Positions 1 to 7,335 are shown, numbered from the stretch's first letter. The stretch is 17,819 nucleotides of DNA from an uncultured Bacillus sp. (GCA_937894355.1 CALCRD010000247.1:1-17819); one strand, 5' to 3'. The notes: generated by a model not told the origin, from the sequence alone. Translations and numbers: made by a program.

Positions 1-94
1 TCTAACTATACATGAAAAGGGAAAACTAGTTAATGTAGAAGTTCATTATTACTGTGAATTTTACTTTTCTTTCGCAAACCAAGCATCACCGTTT

Positions 95-1294
95 TTAGTT
101 TACAAACTCTATTTCATCCAAATAAAGTTTGTAATCTTTTTGTTTTTCCTTTGCTTCCTTTTTCAACTTTAGTTCCCCTTCATATAGTGGCTTTCCTGTC
201 TTTACATCACCAATAAAAATGGTGTGACCATTCTTGGTTGAAGAAATTATATATAGTTTCCCATTCATTACTCTAAAAAAGGTATTATCCCCTTTTTGTT
301 TTCCATGAAATTTAGAATTTTTGCCCCATTGATCCTTTTCTATATCATAGCTTCTGATTTCAAAACCATCCTCCGACTCAAAATAGGTAAAAATAGTAGA
401 ATTTAAAATCGCTGATGAATCTATTTGGAGTTGTAATTCATCCGGAATAGTTAATTTTTTTGACTGATTTGAATCAATGTTGTAAATGTAAATCTCCTGA
501 TTGAATTTACTAGACCCCACTTGGCCTTGACCTTCTCCTGTTTTCACAACTTCACTCATCAAATGATATTTCTGTGGTTTCATAGAGAGTGGGTCACTAA
601 TAAATTCTATATCAGTCCAGCCATTTTCTACCTTTGGACCAAAGTTAATTGTGGCTTTATTTACGAATTTTTGTTTTTCAAGATCAAATGTGTACACTCG
701 AAGTTCAATTCCACCACGTTGCGGTGTAAACCTAGTAAATGCCTTTAATTTCCCCTTAATAACTTGAACATCCTCAACTTGAATCCAATCGTATTTTTCC
801 GTATTTGGCAAATCTAATTCAATTGACTTAATTTCTTCTGACTTTTTATCTAATACTTTGATGTCAAAGGAAAAATTATTAGTTTGTCTAACAAAGGGAC
901 CGGTACTAAACCCTTTAATATTGGCATACGCTAATAGTTTTTTGTCTTCATAAAAATGACCAGGATATCGTGCCTTACTACGCATAAAACTGCGGTAATT
1001 GTCGATCATTTTTCCGAAAATCGGTGAATTGGCGTTTCCTTCGATCGTTTGAAAAATAGATTGATTTTCTAGAATGGTTGTTTTTTTATTCATGATTTTT
1101 AGTGACTGAAACTGATCAACTCCAATATAAGAACCATGTATTACTAGATTTTTTATTTCATCCTCATCGCCACTCAGCTTTTTAAATTCAACTGATAGCT
1201 TATTTTTCGCTGCAAAACTTGATTGGATATAAAAAGCCCCAATCGCAACAACCATAATCAAAAGTACTGAGGTAATCTTCCAATAGCGTTTCAT
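95..1294 (-). CDS. Exported or membrane-anchored protein, last gene of the GntR/ABC operon
   Basis: A 399-residue protein that I cannot assign to a named family. It opens with a short basic stretch (MKRYWK) and one hydrophobic segment at about residues 7-27, ending in S-F-A-A. This fits either a signal peptide with an A-x-A-type cleavage site or a signal anchor, so the rest probably lies outside the membrane. The remainder is soluble and rich in beta-type stretches such as GKLYIISSTKNG and IFIGDVKTGK, which suggests a propeller-like fold (inference). An ATG at 1294 is chosen because GGGAGG sits 7 bases upstream; an upstream in-frame TTG/ATG has no ribosome site. It begins 14 bases after the permease gene, so it is probably co-transcribed and may be an extracytoplasmic partner of the transporter. 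Confidence 0.8.
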   Translation of the reverse strand: MKRYWKITSVLLIMVVAIGAFYIQSSFAAKNKLSVEFKKLSGDEDEIKNLVIHGSYIGVDQFQSLKIMNKKTTILENQSIFQTIEGNANSPIFGKMIDNYRSFMRSKARYPGHFYEDKKLLAYANIKGFSTGPFVRQTNNFSFDIKVLDKKSEEIKSIELDLPNTEKYDWIQVEDVQVIKGKLKAFTRFTPQRGGIELRVYTFDLEKQKFVNKATINFGPKVENGWTDIEFISDPLSMKPQKYHLMSEVVKTGEGQGQVGSSKFNQEIYIYNIDSNQSKKLTIPDELQLQIDSSAILNSTIFTYFESEDGFEIRSYDIEKDQWGKNSKFHGKQKGDNTFFRVMNGKLYIISSTKNGHTIFIGDVKTGKPLYEGELKLKKEAKEKQKDYKLYLDEIEFVN

Positions 1295-1308
1295 TTGTAC
1301 GCCTCCCA

Positions 1309-2139
1309 TCAAACCTTTACTTTATTCTTAATCAGAAAATGTCCAGTCAATATTGCTCCTGCTAATACAATTAGCCCTGCTAATAATTCCATGAAGAATA
1401 GCTCCATTGGATAAAGAAAATTATTTAGAATGAATACATTCACCAATAATGGTGCAAAAAAGATTACTAGAGACAAAGAAACATAGATTATTCCATAAAA
1501 TATCCCTTTAATCCTAAAAGAACGTTCAAACAAAATAGCAGTAAAAACCATTAATACTGCAGTCATTCCGCCACCATAATAAAGCAAGAATTCTCTAAAA
1601 GTGTTTGGATAAAGGATCTTAAAATAATAGGTTTCAGTAATTCCGTAAATAGAGGCATCTATCCGGAACTCTTTTGGAACCATCCATTGTAGAACTTGAC
1701 TTTCCACTGGTAATAATAATAATTGCAATGCAATGAGACTTAATACCACGATAAAAATTGTTGTTGCCTTTGCTAAATAAATATTGATTCGGGCTGTTGG
1801 TAGCATGAACAAGCGATAGCTAAATGCATTTTTTCCCAGCCACTCACGATACCAGGTAAAAAAGATATAAATCAATAGAACAGCTATACTAAGTGCAATA
1901 GGTATCATAAACCACATTGTCATGGCAATTGTGGCGAGGGAAAGTTTCCCGTTTTGCTGGAAAAACTCGCTCTTTGACATTAATTCGTGGTATATGAGTT
2001 CATTTGCAAGATTCACATAGCTTTGCGCTTCAAAAATCACACCTATAATTTGAAAGAAGACTATCATACCGGCTAAAATTAAAAATAGTTTCCAAAGACG
2101 ATTGAACTCAAAATTAACTAGCTTCAAATAGCGATTCAT
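1309..2139 (-). CDS. ABC transporter permease (ABC-2 type, YtrC/D-like)
   Basis: A 276-residue integral membrane protein with about six hydrophobic segments, near residues 17-37, 72-96, 122-146, 187-205, 212-236 and 247-270. It has short basic loops and no large soluble domain. This is the usual shape of an ABC-2 permease subunit working with a separate ATPase. Its ATG overlaps the last bases of the ATPase gene in an ATGA arrangement, indicating translational coupling. With the GntR regulator and ATPase upstream it forms a YtrA-type operon; known members respond to cell-wall-active antibiotics or peptides. The substrate here is not visible, and export or self-protection is only an inference from the family. 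Confidence 0.85.
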   Translation of the reverse strand: MNRYLKLVNFEFNRLWKLFLILAGMIVFFQIIGVIFEAQSYVNLANELIYHELMSKSEFFQQNGKLSLATIAMTMWFMIPIALSIAVLLIYIFFTWYREWLGKNAFSYRLFMLPTARINIYLAKATTIFIVVLSLIALQLLLLPVESQVLQWMVPKEFRIDASIYGITETYYFKILYPNTFREFLLYYGGGMTAVLMVFTAILFERSFRIKGIFYGIIYVSLSLVIFFAPLLVNVFILNNFLYPMELFFMELLAGLIVLAGAILTGHFLIKNKVKV

Positions 2140-2825
2140 GCCCGATACACCTCTTTCATGACATCGATAACCGATTTCCCCTCATTTTCCCGAACCACTT
2201 CTGCATCAAATTCCTTTAAAACAACGCCATCATCTAGTAAAACAACTTTATCAATTAAATGCTCGATATCATTTATTTCATGGGTTGTAATGATGACTCC
2301 ACGGTCCTCAATTAAATGGCTGATAAATACATTTGCAATTTGCTCGCGACTAAATATATCAATTCCTGAAAATGGCTCATCCATTAATAGATAATCAACA
2401 TCCATTGCTAAACCAAGCAAAAGATTTACTTTGGCGGTATTTCCTTTTGAGAGGTCAGAAATCCGTTCTGTTTCTTTTAATTTAAAGAATCGCAGAAGCT
2501 CCTTCGCACGATCTGGATTCCAGCAGTCATAAAAGTCGGCCATAAATGCGAAAGCATCGCGAATTTTCATGTGTGGCAGCATCGTTAAAGTATCCGGTAT
2601 AAAGGTTATTTTTTCATAGCTGCCTTTATGTATTTTTTTGCCATCGATGAGGATTTCACCACTTTCAATTGGCGTTAATGCCATAATCGCTTTCATAATG
2701 GTTGTTTTTCCAACCCCATTTATCCCAATTAAACAAGTTATTTTGCCTTTTTCAGCAGTAAAAGAAACACTTTTTAATACCTTCTTCCTACCGAATCTTT
2801 TACTTACCCCTTTTACTTCGATCAC
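2136..2825 (-). CDS. ABC transporter ATP-binding protein (YtrB-like)
   Basis: A 229-residue ATPase. Numbered from the GTG start, it shows a Walker A motif (GINGVGKTT, about 34-42), a signature LSKGN (about 125-129), Walker B YLLMDEP (about 145-151) and an H-loop histidine in TTHE (about 182). The usual Q-loop glutamine is not obvious; FIPDT occupies that region, as in some drug-type ABC ATPases. The GTG at 2825 is preferred because a run of seven Gs (2832-2838 on the complement) provides a ribosome site and the protein then begins M-I-E-V-K-G-V, as relatives do. The alternative TTG at 2840 directly abuts the GntR stop codon. It should energise the adjacent permease. Confidence 0.92.
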   Translation of the reverse strand: MIEVKGVSKRFGRKKVLKSVSFTAEKGKITCLIGINGVGKTTIMKAIMALTPIESGEILIDGKKIHKGSYEKITFIPDTLTMLPHMKIRDAFAFMADFYDCWNPDRAKELLRFFKLKETERISDLSKGNTAKVNLLLGLAMDVDYLLMDEPFSGIDIFSREQIANVFISHLIEDRGVIITTHEINDIEHLIDKVVLLDDGVVLKEFDAEVVRENEGKSVIDVMKEVYRA

Positions 2826-2840
2826 AGAAATCCCCCCCAA

Positions 2841-3212
2841 TTAGTCTCTTTCCCCTTCATAAACCTTCTTAACTAAGGTCAACACCTCTTGTAACGGTAC
2901 ATTAATTGACTGAACAGAATGAACGAACGTATCTACCGCCGCTAAAATCAATTCTTCTCGAACCAATTCCAACACCCGTTCGTCCTTGGTAATGCGACTT
3001 GGTAAATTACCCTCAGTAAAAATCAACCCTTGCTCCTCCATTTCTTTATAGGCTCTCTGCACCGTATTCGGATTAATCTTCAGCCTATTAGCCAATTCCC
3101 TTCTCGATGGAATTTCCTGACCCGGTTCAAAGAAACCTTTGGCAATTTGTTCTTTAAAATGCTGAATCACTTGAACATAAACAGGATCACGATGATTGAA
3201 CTTTATATCCAC
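2841..3212 (-). CDS. GntR-family transcriptional regulator, YtrA subfamily
   Basis: A 123-residue regulator with an N-terminal winged helix-turn-helix: PVYVQVIQHFKEQIA, then PGQEIPSRRELANRLKINP and NTVQRAYKEME. A short C-terminal helical tail follows (LVREELILAAV, then VLTLVKKVYEGE). The short tail without a large ligand domain is the hallmark of the YtrA subfamily, whose members dimerise and repress their own ABC-transporter operons. The GTG at 3212 is chosen over an upstream TTG because GGGAGGTGG lies just before it. It is first in a four-gene operon whose next ribosome site directly follows its stop codon. Four matching palindromes upstream (3249-3583) are the obvious candidate binding sites. 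Confidence 0.92.
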   Translation of the reverse strand: MDIKFNHRDPVYVQVIQHFKEQIAKGFFEPGQEIPSRRELANRLKINPNTVQRAYKEMEEQGLIFTEGNLPSRITKDERVLELVREELILAAVDTFVHSVQSINVPLQEVLTLVKKVYEGERD

Positions 3213-3248
3213 AGACCCACCTCCCAAAAATCATAATGTTGCCCAACC

Positions 3249-3268
3249 TGTATTAAGCTGGTAGTACA
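3249..3268. promoter_or_regulatory. Candidate GntR operator 1 (promoter-proximal)
   Basis: TGTATTA-AGCTGG-TAGTACA, a 7-6-7 palindrome with one mismatch between its arms, 37 bp upstream of the GTG start of the GntR gene. It is the copy best placed to overlap the operon's core promoter. No strong -35/-10 pair is visible here; TTGCTT-17-TAATAC on the minus strand is the best weak candidate, and the operator would cover its spacer and -10. Assignment to the neighbouring YtrA-type regulator is inference from position and repetition. Confidence 0.65.
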
Positions 3269-3370
3269 GCGAAAGCAAAGATAAAGTACTAATGCTTTGT
3301 TTAAAAAAATCCTGTTTCCCTCATGTAAGCTTGGCCTTAAAAAATATGTAGTCAAACTGCCAGAACTTAG

Positions 3371-3390
3371 TGTGTTAAGCCTGTGATACA
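3371..3390. promoter_or_regulatory. Candidate GntR operator 2 (degenerate)
   Basis: TGTGTTA-AGCCTG-TGATACA keeps the same 7-6-7 geometry as its neighbours, with one change per arm from the shared TGTATTA/TAATACA. It is the weakest copy and is accepted because the spacing and both outer ends agree. Confidence 0.45.
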
Positions 3391-3445
3391 GCTTTGATAA
3401 AAAAACTTAAAATACATTTGTGAAAAAACATCCTAAAAGTTCCTC

Positions 3446-3465
3446 TGTATTATGCAATTAATACA
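3446..3465. promoter_or_regulatory. Candidate GntR operator 3 (perfect)
   Basis: TGTATTA-TGCAAT-TAATACA, a perfect 7-6-7 inverted repeat about 235 bp upstream of the GntR gene. It matches copy 4 exactly in both arms, with a different spacer. Confidence 0.65.
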
Positions 3466-3563
3466 CACTGCGTAAAAGTTGGTTATTACCGAAACGTCAT
3501 TATTAAAACGCAACAACGTTGTGGAAATATATAGTTTAAGTACCAATTATTACAATCTACATG

Positions 3564-3583
3564 TGTATTATATGCTTAATACA
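3564..3583. promoter_or_regulatory. Candidate GntR operator 4 (perfect)
   Basis: TGTATTA-TATGCT-TAATACA, a second perfect copy about 350 bp upstream of the GntR start. It lies far from any visible promoter. It could serve cooperative or looping repression, or be a relic of a lost divergent gene. Confidence 0.6.
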
Positions 3584-3696
3584 TTTTTCAAGTCAATAAC
3601 CTTTCGGAAAATTATTACAATTTATTCATATTATTCCACAATGCCAACGGCTCTATAAGGAGCTCAGGGGACAACCAGTCACTAATATCAAGTGCT

Positions 3697-3726
3697 AGGC
3701 ACCTCCAAATTTTCCGGATGGTGCCT
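3697..3726. repeat. Inverted repeat with AGGCACC/GGTGCCT arms
   Basis: AGGCACC-TCC, a 9-base loop, then GGA-T-GGTGCCT, forming a near-continuous stem of about 10 bp with one bulge. From memory, hairpins with a GGCACC/GGTGCC core recur between genes in Bacillus-type genomes, so this is probably one member of a dispersed family. No U-tract follows on either strand, so a terminator role is unlikely. Confidence 0.45.
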
Positions 3727-3827
3727 GAAACTCGTAATTCCCTTTCACTTTTCACATTAATAGCAGATTTATTAAAAATAGTTAGAGGAATTCCGGGTTT
3801 CATTTAATAAATTGAGTCGAAGGGATT

Positions 3828-3920
3828 TTTATCGCCGATTATTGCTGGTTTATCGACGATTATTTTGGATTTATCGACGATTTTTTGCTGTTTATCGCCG
3901 ATTATTTTGGATTTATCGCC
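3828..3920. repeat. 21-bp tandem repeat, four copies plus a partial fifth
   Basis: Four consecutive 21-bp units start at 3828, 3849, 3870 and 3891, and a 9-base partial unit follows at 3912. Each begins TTTATCG(C/A)CGATT and ends in TTGG or GCTG-type sequence. Variation is confined to a C/A at base 8 and the last 6-8 bases. The unit spans two helical turns. It encodes nothing sensible. Confidence 0.9.
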
Positions 3921-4230
3921 CCAAGTGAACTTTGTCACCCCTAAACCAGCGATTTTCCCCACAACCTAAAAACCCCTAAATTACCTATTTACGGAATGAC
4001 CACCTATTTTTTTACCATTACTGCTTATTTTCCCGACCACATAGTTAAAGGTACACGCCCCAAAAGGTTTACTCTAAAAAATCCGTAATTGATCTTTAAA
4101 ACTACTTTAAAAGACTGAATTTTTACTCCGTTATGACAATTTAAGCCTCACTACCGGTCTGGGTAACACGATTATTGCCCATTGTTAACCCAATTCTTTG
4201 AGAAAAGCCGGCGATTTTTCCGCGAGGGTT

Positions 4231-4330
4231 GCCTTTTTTCGGATTTGTTTGCCGTTTTTCAGATTTATTTGCCATTTTTCAGATTTATTTGCCATTTTTC
4301 AGATTTATTTGCCATTTTTCGGATTTGTTT
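4231..4330. repeat. 20-bp tandem repeat, five full copies
   Basis: Five exact-length 20-bp units start at 4231, 4251, 4271, 4291 and 4311. The core is GCCATTTTTCAGATTTATTT. The three central units differ by at most one base, while the outer two carry G/T and GG/GTT variants. The ORF spanning this region is just the repeat read as codons. The array ends 96 bp before the first DnaA box, an arrangement reminiscent of iterons at replication origins, though no Rep gene is present. Confidence 0.92.
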
Positions 4331-4426
4331 GCCGATGCCACATTTCGGACACATTTACTAAATTCCCCTTAATGGTTTTTGACACTTTGAAGCAAAAAAT
4401 AGAAGCCTTTTACTTCGGCTATTAAC

Positions 4427-4542
4427 TTATCCACAAGTTATACACAACCGACAAACTTTATCCACAACTTATTCACAGTTATCCTGATTTATCAACAAGA
4501 TAGGAACAGAATACGCACAACTTTGCCCACAAGTTATCCACA
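4427..4542 (+). other. DnaA-box cluster (six boxes, one orientation)
   Basis: Matches to the DnaA box TTATNCACA, all on the plus strand: TTATCCACA at 4427, TTATACACA at 4438, TTATCCACA at 4458, TTATTCACA at 4469, TTATCAACA (one mismatch) at 4489 and TTATCCACA at 4534. A half-conserved TTATCCTGA sits at 4479. Starts step by 11, 20, 11, 10 and 10 bases, so the boxes lie on nearly one helical face. No dnaA, dnaN or other replication gene flanks them, so this is not the standard oriC. DnaA-box clusters that bind DnaA away from oriC and restrain initiation are known in Bacillus subtilis; this is the best comparison. Confidence 0.8.
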
Positions 4543-4674
4543 TTTCCGGAGCAGCTCTGGGGATTCCACCAATTCCTGCAATATGGCTGCCTTTATTTTT
4601 GCAAAAGGTGATTCTCATTCAAACCATTGAATTCAAGCACCATTAATGCATACTCGTTGCCATTCCATATACAA

Positions 4675-4705
4675 AACAACCCCACCTAATTAAGGTGAGG
4701 TTGTT
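4675..4705 (-). terminator. Rho-independent terminator of the aldolase gene, overlapping its stop codon
   Basis: Read on the minus strand, a 13-bp stem (AACAACCTCACCT pairing with AGGTGGGGTTGTT through one G-U) encloses a 5-base loop and is followed by TTTTGTAT. The upstream arm is formed by the last codons of the aldolase, and the TAA lies at the start of the loop. Confidence 0.85.
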
Positions 4706-5328
4706 AGTAGATTCACAGTTCTTATTGCCTTTTCAGTGATAATTTGATACTTTCCTTGCGCAATGGCCTCTTTGTCAATCAGTTGGCTGCCTAATCCTAC
4801 ACCTACGGCACCGGCTTCAAAATACTCAACCATATTACCTTCGTGAACTCCGCCTACCGCAATTATTTTCACAAAATCAAGTGGTGCCAAAAGATCCTTA
4901 ATGTATTTCGGTCCTCCCACAGAATTGACCGGAAACAGTTTCACCAAAGGAGCTCCCCATTTGACGGCCTGTACTACTTCAGTTGGCGTCAGAACACCCG
5001 GAATCGGCACCACTCCTGCATTCAAAGCCACATCTACCATGCCTTTATCCAGGTTAGGTGATAATAGAAACTGAGCCCCTGATTCAATAGCATGTTTTGC
5101 CAACTCTTCATCTAGCACTGTTCCCGCTCCAATAAGCATGTTTTTTCCAAATTGCTCGCGAGCCTCACGAATACCTTGATAAGCATTCGATGAATTCAAG
5201 GTGATTTCTACATTCGAAATACCACCCTTCAAAAGCGCCTCACATAAGAACGGTATTTTCTCTAGAGCAACACCACGAACAATGGCAATGACTTTTTTCT
5301 CTTCTATTTCTTTAACAATTCCCATCAT
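4690..5328 (-). CDS. eda: KDPG/KHG-type class I aldolase
   Basis: A 212-residue single-domain (beta/alpha)8 aldolase of the family that cleaves 2-keto-3-deoxy-6-phosphogluconate or related 2-keto-3-deoxy acids to pyruvate plus an aldehyde. Visible landmarks are the catalytic glutamate in VEITLN (Glu41), IGAGT (about 66-70), VVPIPGVLTPTE (about 107-117) and the Schiff-base lysine in LVKLFPV (Lys130). Where E. coli Eda has the arginine of VTLRTE, this protein has asparagine (ITLNSS), as in the galactonate-type DgoA relatives, so the exact substrate is open. The ATG pair at 5328 follows AGGGTGA. It starts 33 bases after the YerD-like gene with no terminator between, so they are probably co-transcribed. 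No kinase, transporter or regulator of a sugar-acid pathway is adjacent. Confidence 0.85.
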   Translation of the reverse strand: MMGIVKEIEEKKVIAIVRGVALEKIPFLCEALLKGGISNVEITLNSSNAYQGIREAREQFGKNMLIGAGTVLDEELAKHAIESGAQFLLSPNLDKGMVDVALNAGVVPIPGVLTPTEVVQAVKWGAPLVKLFPVNSVGGPKYIKDLLAPLDFVKIIAVGGVHEGNMVEYFEAGAVGVGLGSQLIDKEAIAQGKYQIITEKAIRTVNLLTTSP

Positions 5329-5361
5329 ATTAAATCACCCTATCAACATTAACTCTGTATA

Positions 5362-7017
5362 TCATACTCCTTGTAAAACTTTTTTGCCCTTTGATTCATT
5401 TTTCTTCAATTCTTCTAGATTAAGAGCTTGAAAGTTGCCATCAACATAGACAACATGCTTTGGCTTAAATTGTCTTGGGGAAGAAAGTCCTGCAGAAGCC
5501 GATAAGGCAAACAATTCTTCTCGTAAGGTAGTTACATAATTTGTCACTCGATACCTTTTTTCTTCTACGACTAATGCCTTTTGAAGCTTTGGATTGGTTG
5601 TTGCTACTCCAACAGGGCAATTCCCAGTTGCACATACCCCAGCACTAATACAGCCAACAGAAATCATTAATCCCCTTGCTATGACAATGGCATCAGCTCC
5701 CATCGCTAATGCTATGGCAATTCTATCAGGGGAGAACAATTTTCCGCTTGCAAATAGTTTTAATTTATCTCGAATTTCATAACTTACTAGCAATTCTTGG
5801 GCAATCATTAAAGCAGGCTTAATTGGTAACCCGACGGAATCAGCCATTGCTTGATAAGTGGCTCCCGTCCCTCCTTCACCCCCGTCAATAGCAATATAGT
5901 CAGGGAATCGATTGGACTTAGCCATATATTGCACAAACTCTTCAAAGGTGTCATGGCTCCCAACCACCATTTTAATTCCTACTGGTTTTCCAGATACTTG
6001 GCGTATTTTTTCGATAAAATCAAACATAGTAGCAAAATCATAAAATTCATCAAAGCGGTTTGGCGAATTAATCGTTTTCCATGGCTCAACTCCGCGAATT
6101 TCTGCAATCAAAGGAGTTACCTTAGAACCCTCTAAATGTCCTCCGCGGATTTTTGCCCCTTGACCTAATTTTAATTCAAAGGCTTTAATTTGGGGAATTT
6201 GTGCTTTCTTATATAATTCTTCCCATGAGAAGGTTCCGTCATCATTTCGAAACCCAAACTTCCCTGGACCAATCTGGGTGATGATGTCGACTCCACTTTT
6301 TAAATGGTAAGGAGATATCCCACCTTCACCGGTATTCATAAACGCTCTTGCATCCTTCAACCCTAAACCAAGCGCTTCAATCGCATTTTCTCCTAATGCT
6401 CCATAAGACATTCCTGACATTCCAATTGGACTTTTTAACACAAACGGATATTTGCAGGTCTTTTCACCAATGACAATGGCCTCTTCGTCTTGATATAGCC
6501 AAGGTTTAATCTCAGTTTCTATAAATGTTTCACTCTTAGGAAAAAATAATTCTTGATATTCTGTCAGTTTATTGTGCTTATCTGTTGGTGCATCAATATA
6601 CTTCTTGGTAGAAATCATATCTATATTATCCGCATTCAAATCGGTTAGCTGTTTGGCAAAAAACGCATTACGAAGATAAAATTGATTAGGTAGATCAAAA
6701 TCTCGTTTACTACCAAATGAAATAATATTTTTCCCATACTTAGCCAGTTTTACAATTTGTTGAAAATCAAGTCGAGAAAACGGTTTGCCTTCATGATCCT
6801 CATCAAGAATATACTGTTTAATTTCAGGAGAAATTTGTTCCATAAAGTAGCGAATCCTACTTATGACAGGATAATTTCTTCTGATAGCATGCTGCTGTTG
6901 GTTTATATCCATTCGGTACGTCTTTCGATATAAAAAATAAAGATAGCCGATAATTCCAAGAAAAACTGCCAATATACATGCAAGAATAATGATTACAATT
7001 GAACTTAATACTTCCAC
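5362..7017 (-). CDS. yerD: FMN-binding glutamate-synthase-domain membrane protein (YerD-like)
   Basis: A 551-residue protein with one N-terminal membrane helix (about residues 3-28), then a glutamate-synthase FMN domain. Key stretches are SPIGMSGMSYGALGE (about 196-210), NTGEGGISPYH, IDGGEGGTGATYQ (about 377-389) and the cysteine cluster CISAGVCATGNCPVGVAT, with Cys456, Cys462 and Cys467 placed for a 3Fe-4S cluster. There is no N-terminal glutaminase domain, so it is not a complete GltB. It matches the standalone family typified by B. subtilis YerD, whose reaction is not established to my knowledge. The GTG at 7017 is preferred over ATG at 7038 because AGAGGCG lies about 8 bases upstream and the membrane helix then starts at the N-terminus. 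First gene of a likely operon with the aldolase. Confidence 0.85.
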   Translation of the reverse strand: MEVLSSIVIIILACILAVFLGIIGYLYFLYRKTYRMDINQQQHAIRRNYPVISRIRYFMEQISPEIKQYILDEDHEGKPFSRLDFQQIVKLAKYGKNIISFGSKRDFDLPNQFYLRNAFFAKQLTDLNADNIDMISTKKYIDAPTDKHNKLTEYQELFFPKSETFIETEIKPWLYQDEEAIVIGEKTCKYPFVLKSPIGMSGMSYGALGENAIEALGLGLKDARAFMNTGEGGISPYHLKSGVDIITQIGPGKFGFRNDDGTFSWEELYKKAQIPQIKAFELKLGQGAKIRGGHLEGSKVTPLIAEIRGVEPWKTINSPNRFDEFYDFATMFDFIEKIRQVSGKPVGIKMVVGSHDTFEEFVQYMAKSNRFPDYIAIDGGEGGTGATYQAMADSVGLPIKPALMIAQELLVSYEIRDKLKLFASGKLFSPDRIAIALAMGADAIVIARGLMISVGCISAGVCATGNCPVGVATTNPKLQKALVVEEKRYRVTNYVTTLREELFALSASAGLSSPRQFKPKHVVYVDGNFQALNLEELKKNESKGKKVLQGV

Positions 7018-7112
7018 CTTTTTTTCGCCTCTTCTCATCTATTTACCATCGGGTGGTTCAGAATTTTGTTTATCTTATTAAGACAACTCCTTTCCCCCCT
7101 TTTAAATCCCTA

Positions 7113-7205
7113 AACTAAAAAATAAAAAAGCTTGCCCATCCATTAATAAGGAGTCAAATAAAGGTATCAATAACCCATATGCCTTAAAAGAAGAAGTGAC
7201 AAGCT
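7113..7205 (-). promoter_or_regulatory. Structured leader candidate (riboswitch- or attenuator-like) of the YerD-like operon
   Basis: On the minus strand AGCTTGTC (7205-7198) can pair with GGCAAGCT (7136-7129) as an 8-bp stem with one G-U, enclosing about 61 bases. The closing arm runs straight into TTTTTTATTTTTT. The element begins about 25 bases after a predicted transcription start and ends about 95 bases before the YerD-like start codon, which is the usual layout of a transcription-attenuating leader. I do not recognise it as any known riboswitch class. It could instead terminate the upstream crotonase-like gene. Confidence 0.35.
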
Positions 7206-7235
7206 GAATTCTATTAAAATATTTCTAACATATTT

Positions 7236-7244
7236 ATTATATCA
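7236..7244 (-). promoter_or_regulatory. Extended -10 promoter for the YerD-like/aldolase operon
   Basis: The minus strand reads TG-A-TATAAT, a perfect -10 with the extended TGn element. No good -35 is present at 16-18 bases, which extended -10 promoters tolerate. It lies about 220 bases before the YerD-like start and downstream of the crotonase-like gene. Confidence 0.55.
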
Positions 7245-7335
7245 AAAAATGAGTTGTTTCTCTATTTTTCAGTCTTTTGAAAATTGTCATCAATTTTTCT
7301 AAGATTGATTCCATCAGCATCGCTTGATGAATTTA

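Larger units (their letters stand above)
3584..4689. other. 1.1-kb intergenic region without a convincing gene
   Basis: No ORF here has both a ribosome site and protein-like composition. It contains, in order, an inverted repeat with GGTGCCT ends, a 21-bp tandem array, a plain AT-rich stretch, a 20-bp tandem array, a DnaA-box cluster and the aldolase terminator, each listed separately. Between 3921 and 4230 nothing recognisable was found. Confidence 0.7.

Noticed and set aside
1..94. A short minus-strand stretch reading NGDAWFAKEK then stop, just after the exported-protein gene
   Set aside because: Only about 12 codons are open between stops; too short to call a gene or a frameshifted tail.
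3615..3803. A 62-codon minus-strand ORF
   Set aside because: No ribosome site before its ATG, and it runs through the AGGCACC/GGTGCCT inverted repeat; composition is not protein-like.
3828..4330. Possible CRISPR array
   Set aside because: The repeats are directly adjacent without unique spacers, and no cas genes are present.
4198..4425. A 75-codon plus-strand ORF
   Set aside because: It is the 20-bp tandem repeat read as codons (alternating F, I, C and L), with no ribosome site.
4427..4542. The chromosomal oriC itself
   Set aside because: No dnaA, dnaN, recF or other oriC-linked genes lie on either side, and no DnaA-trio or obvious unwinding element follows the boxes.
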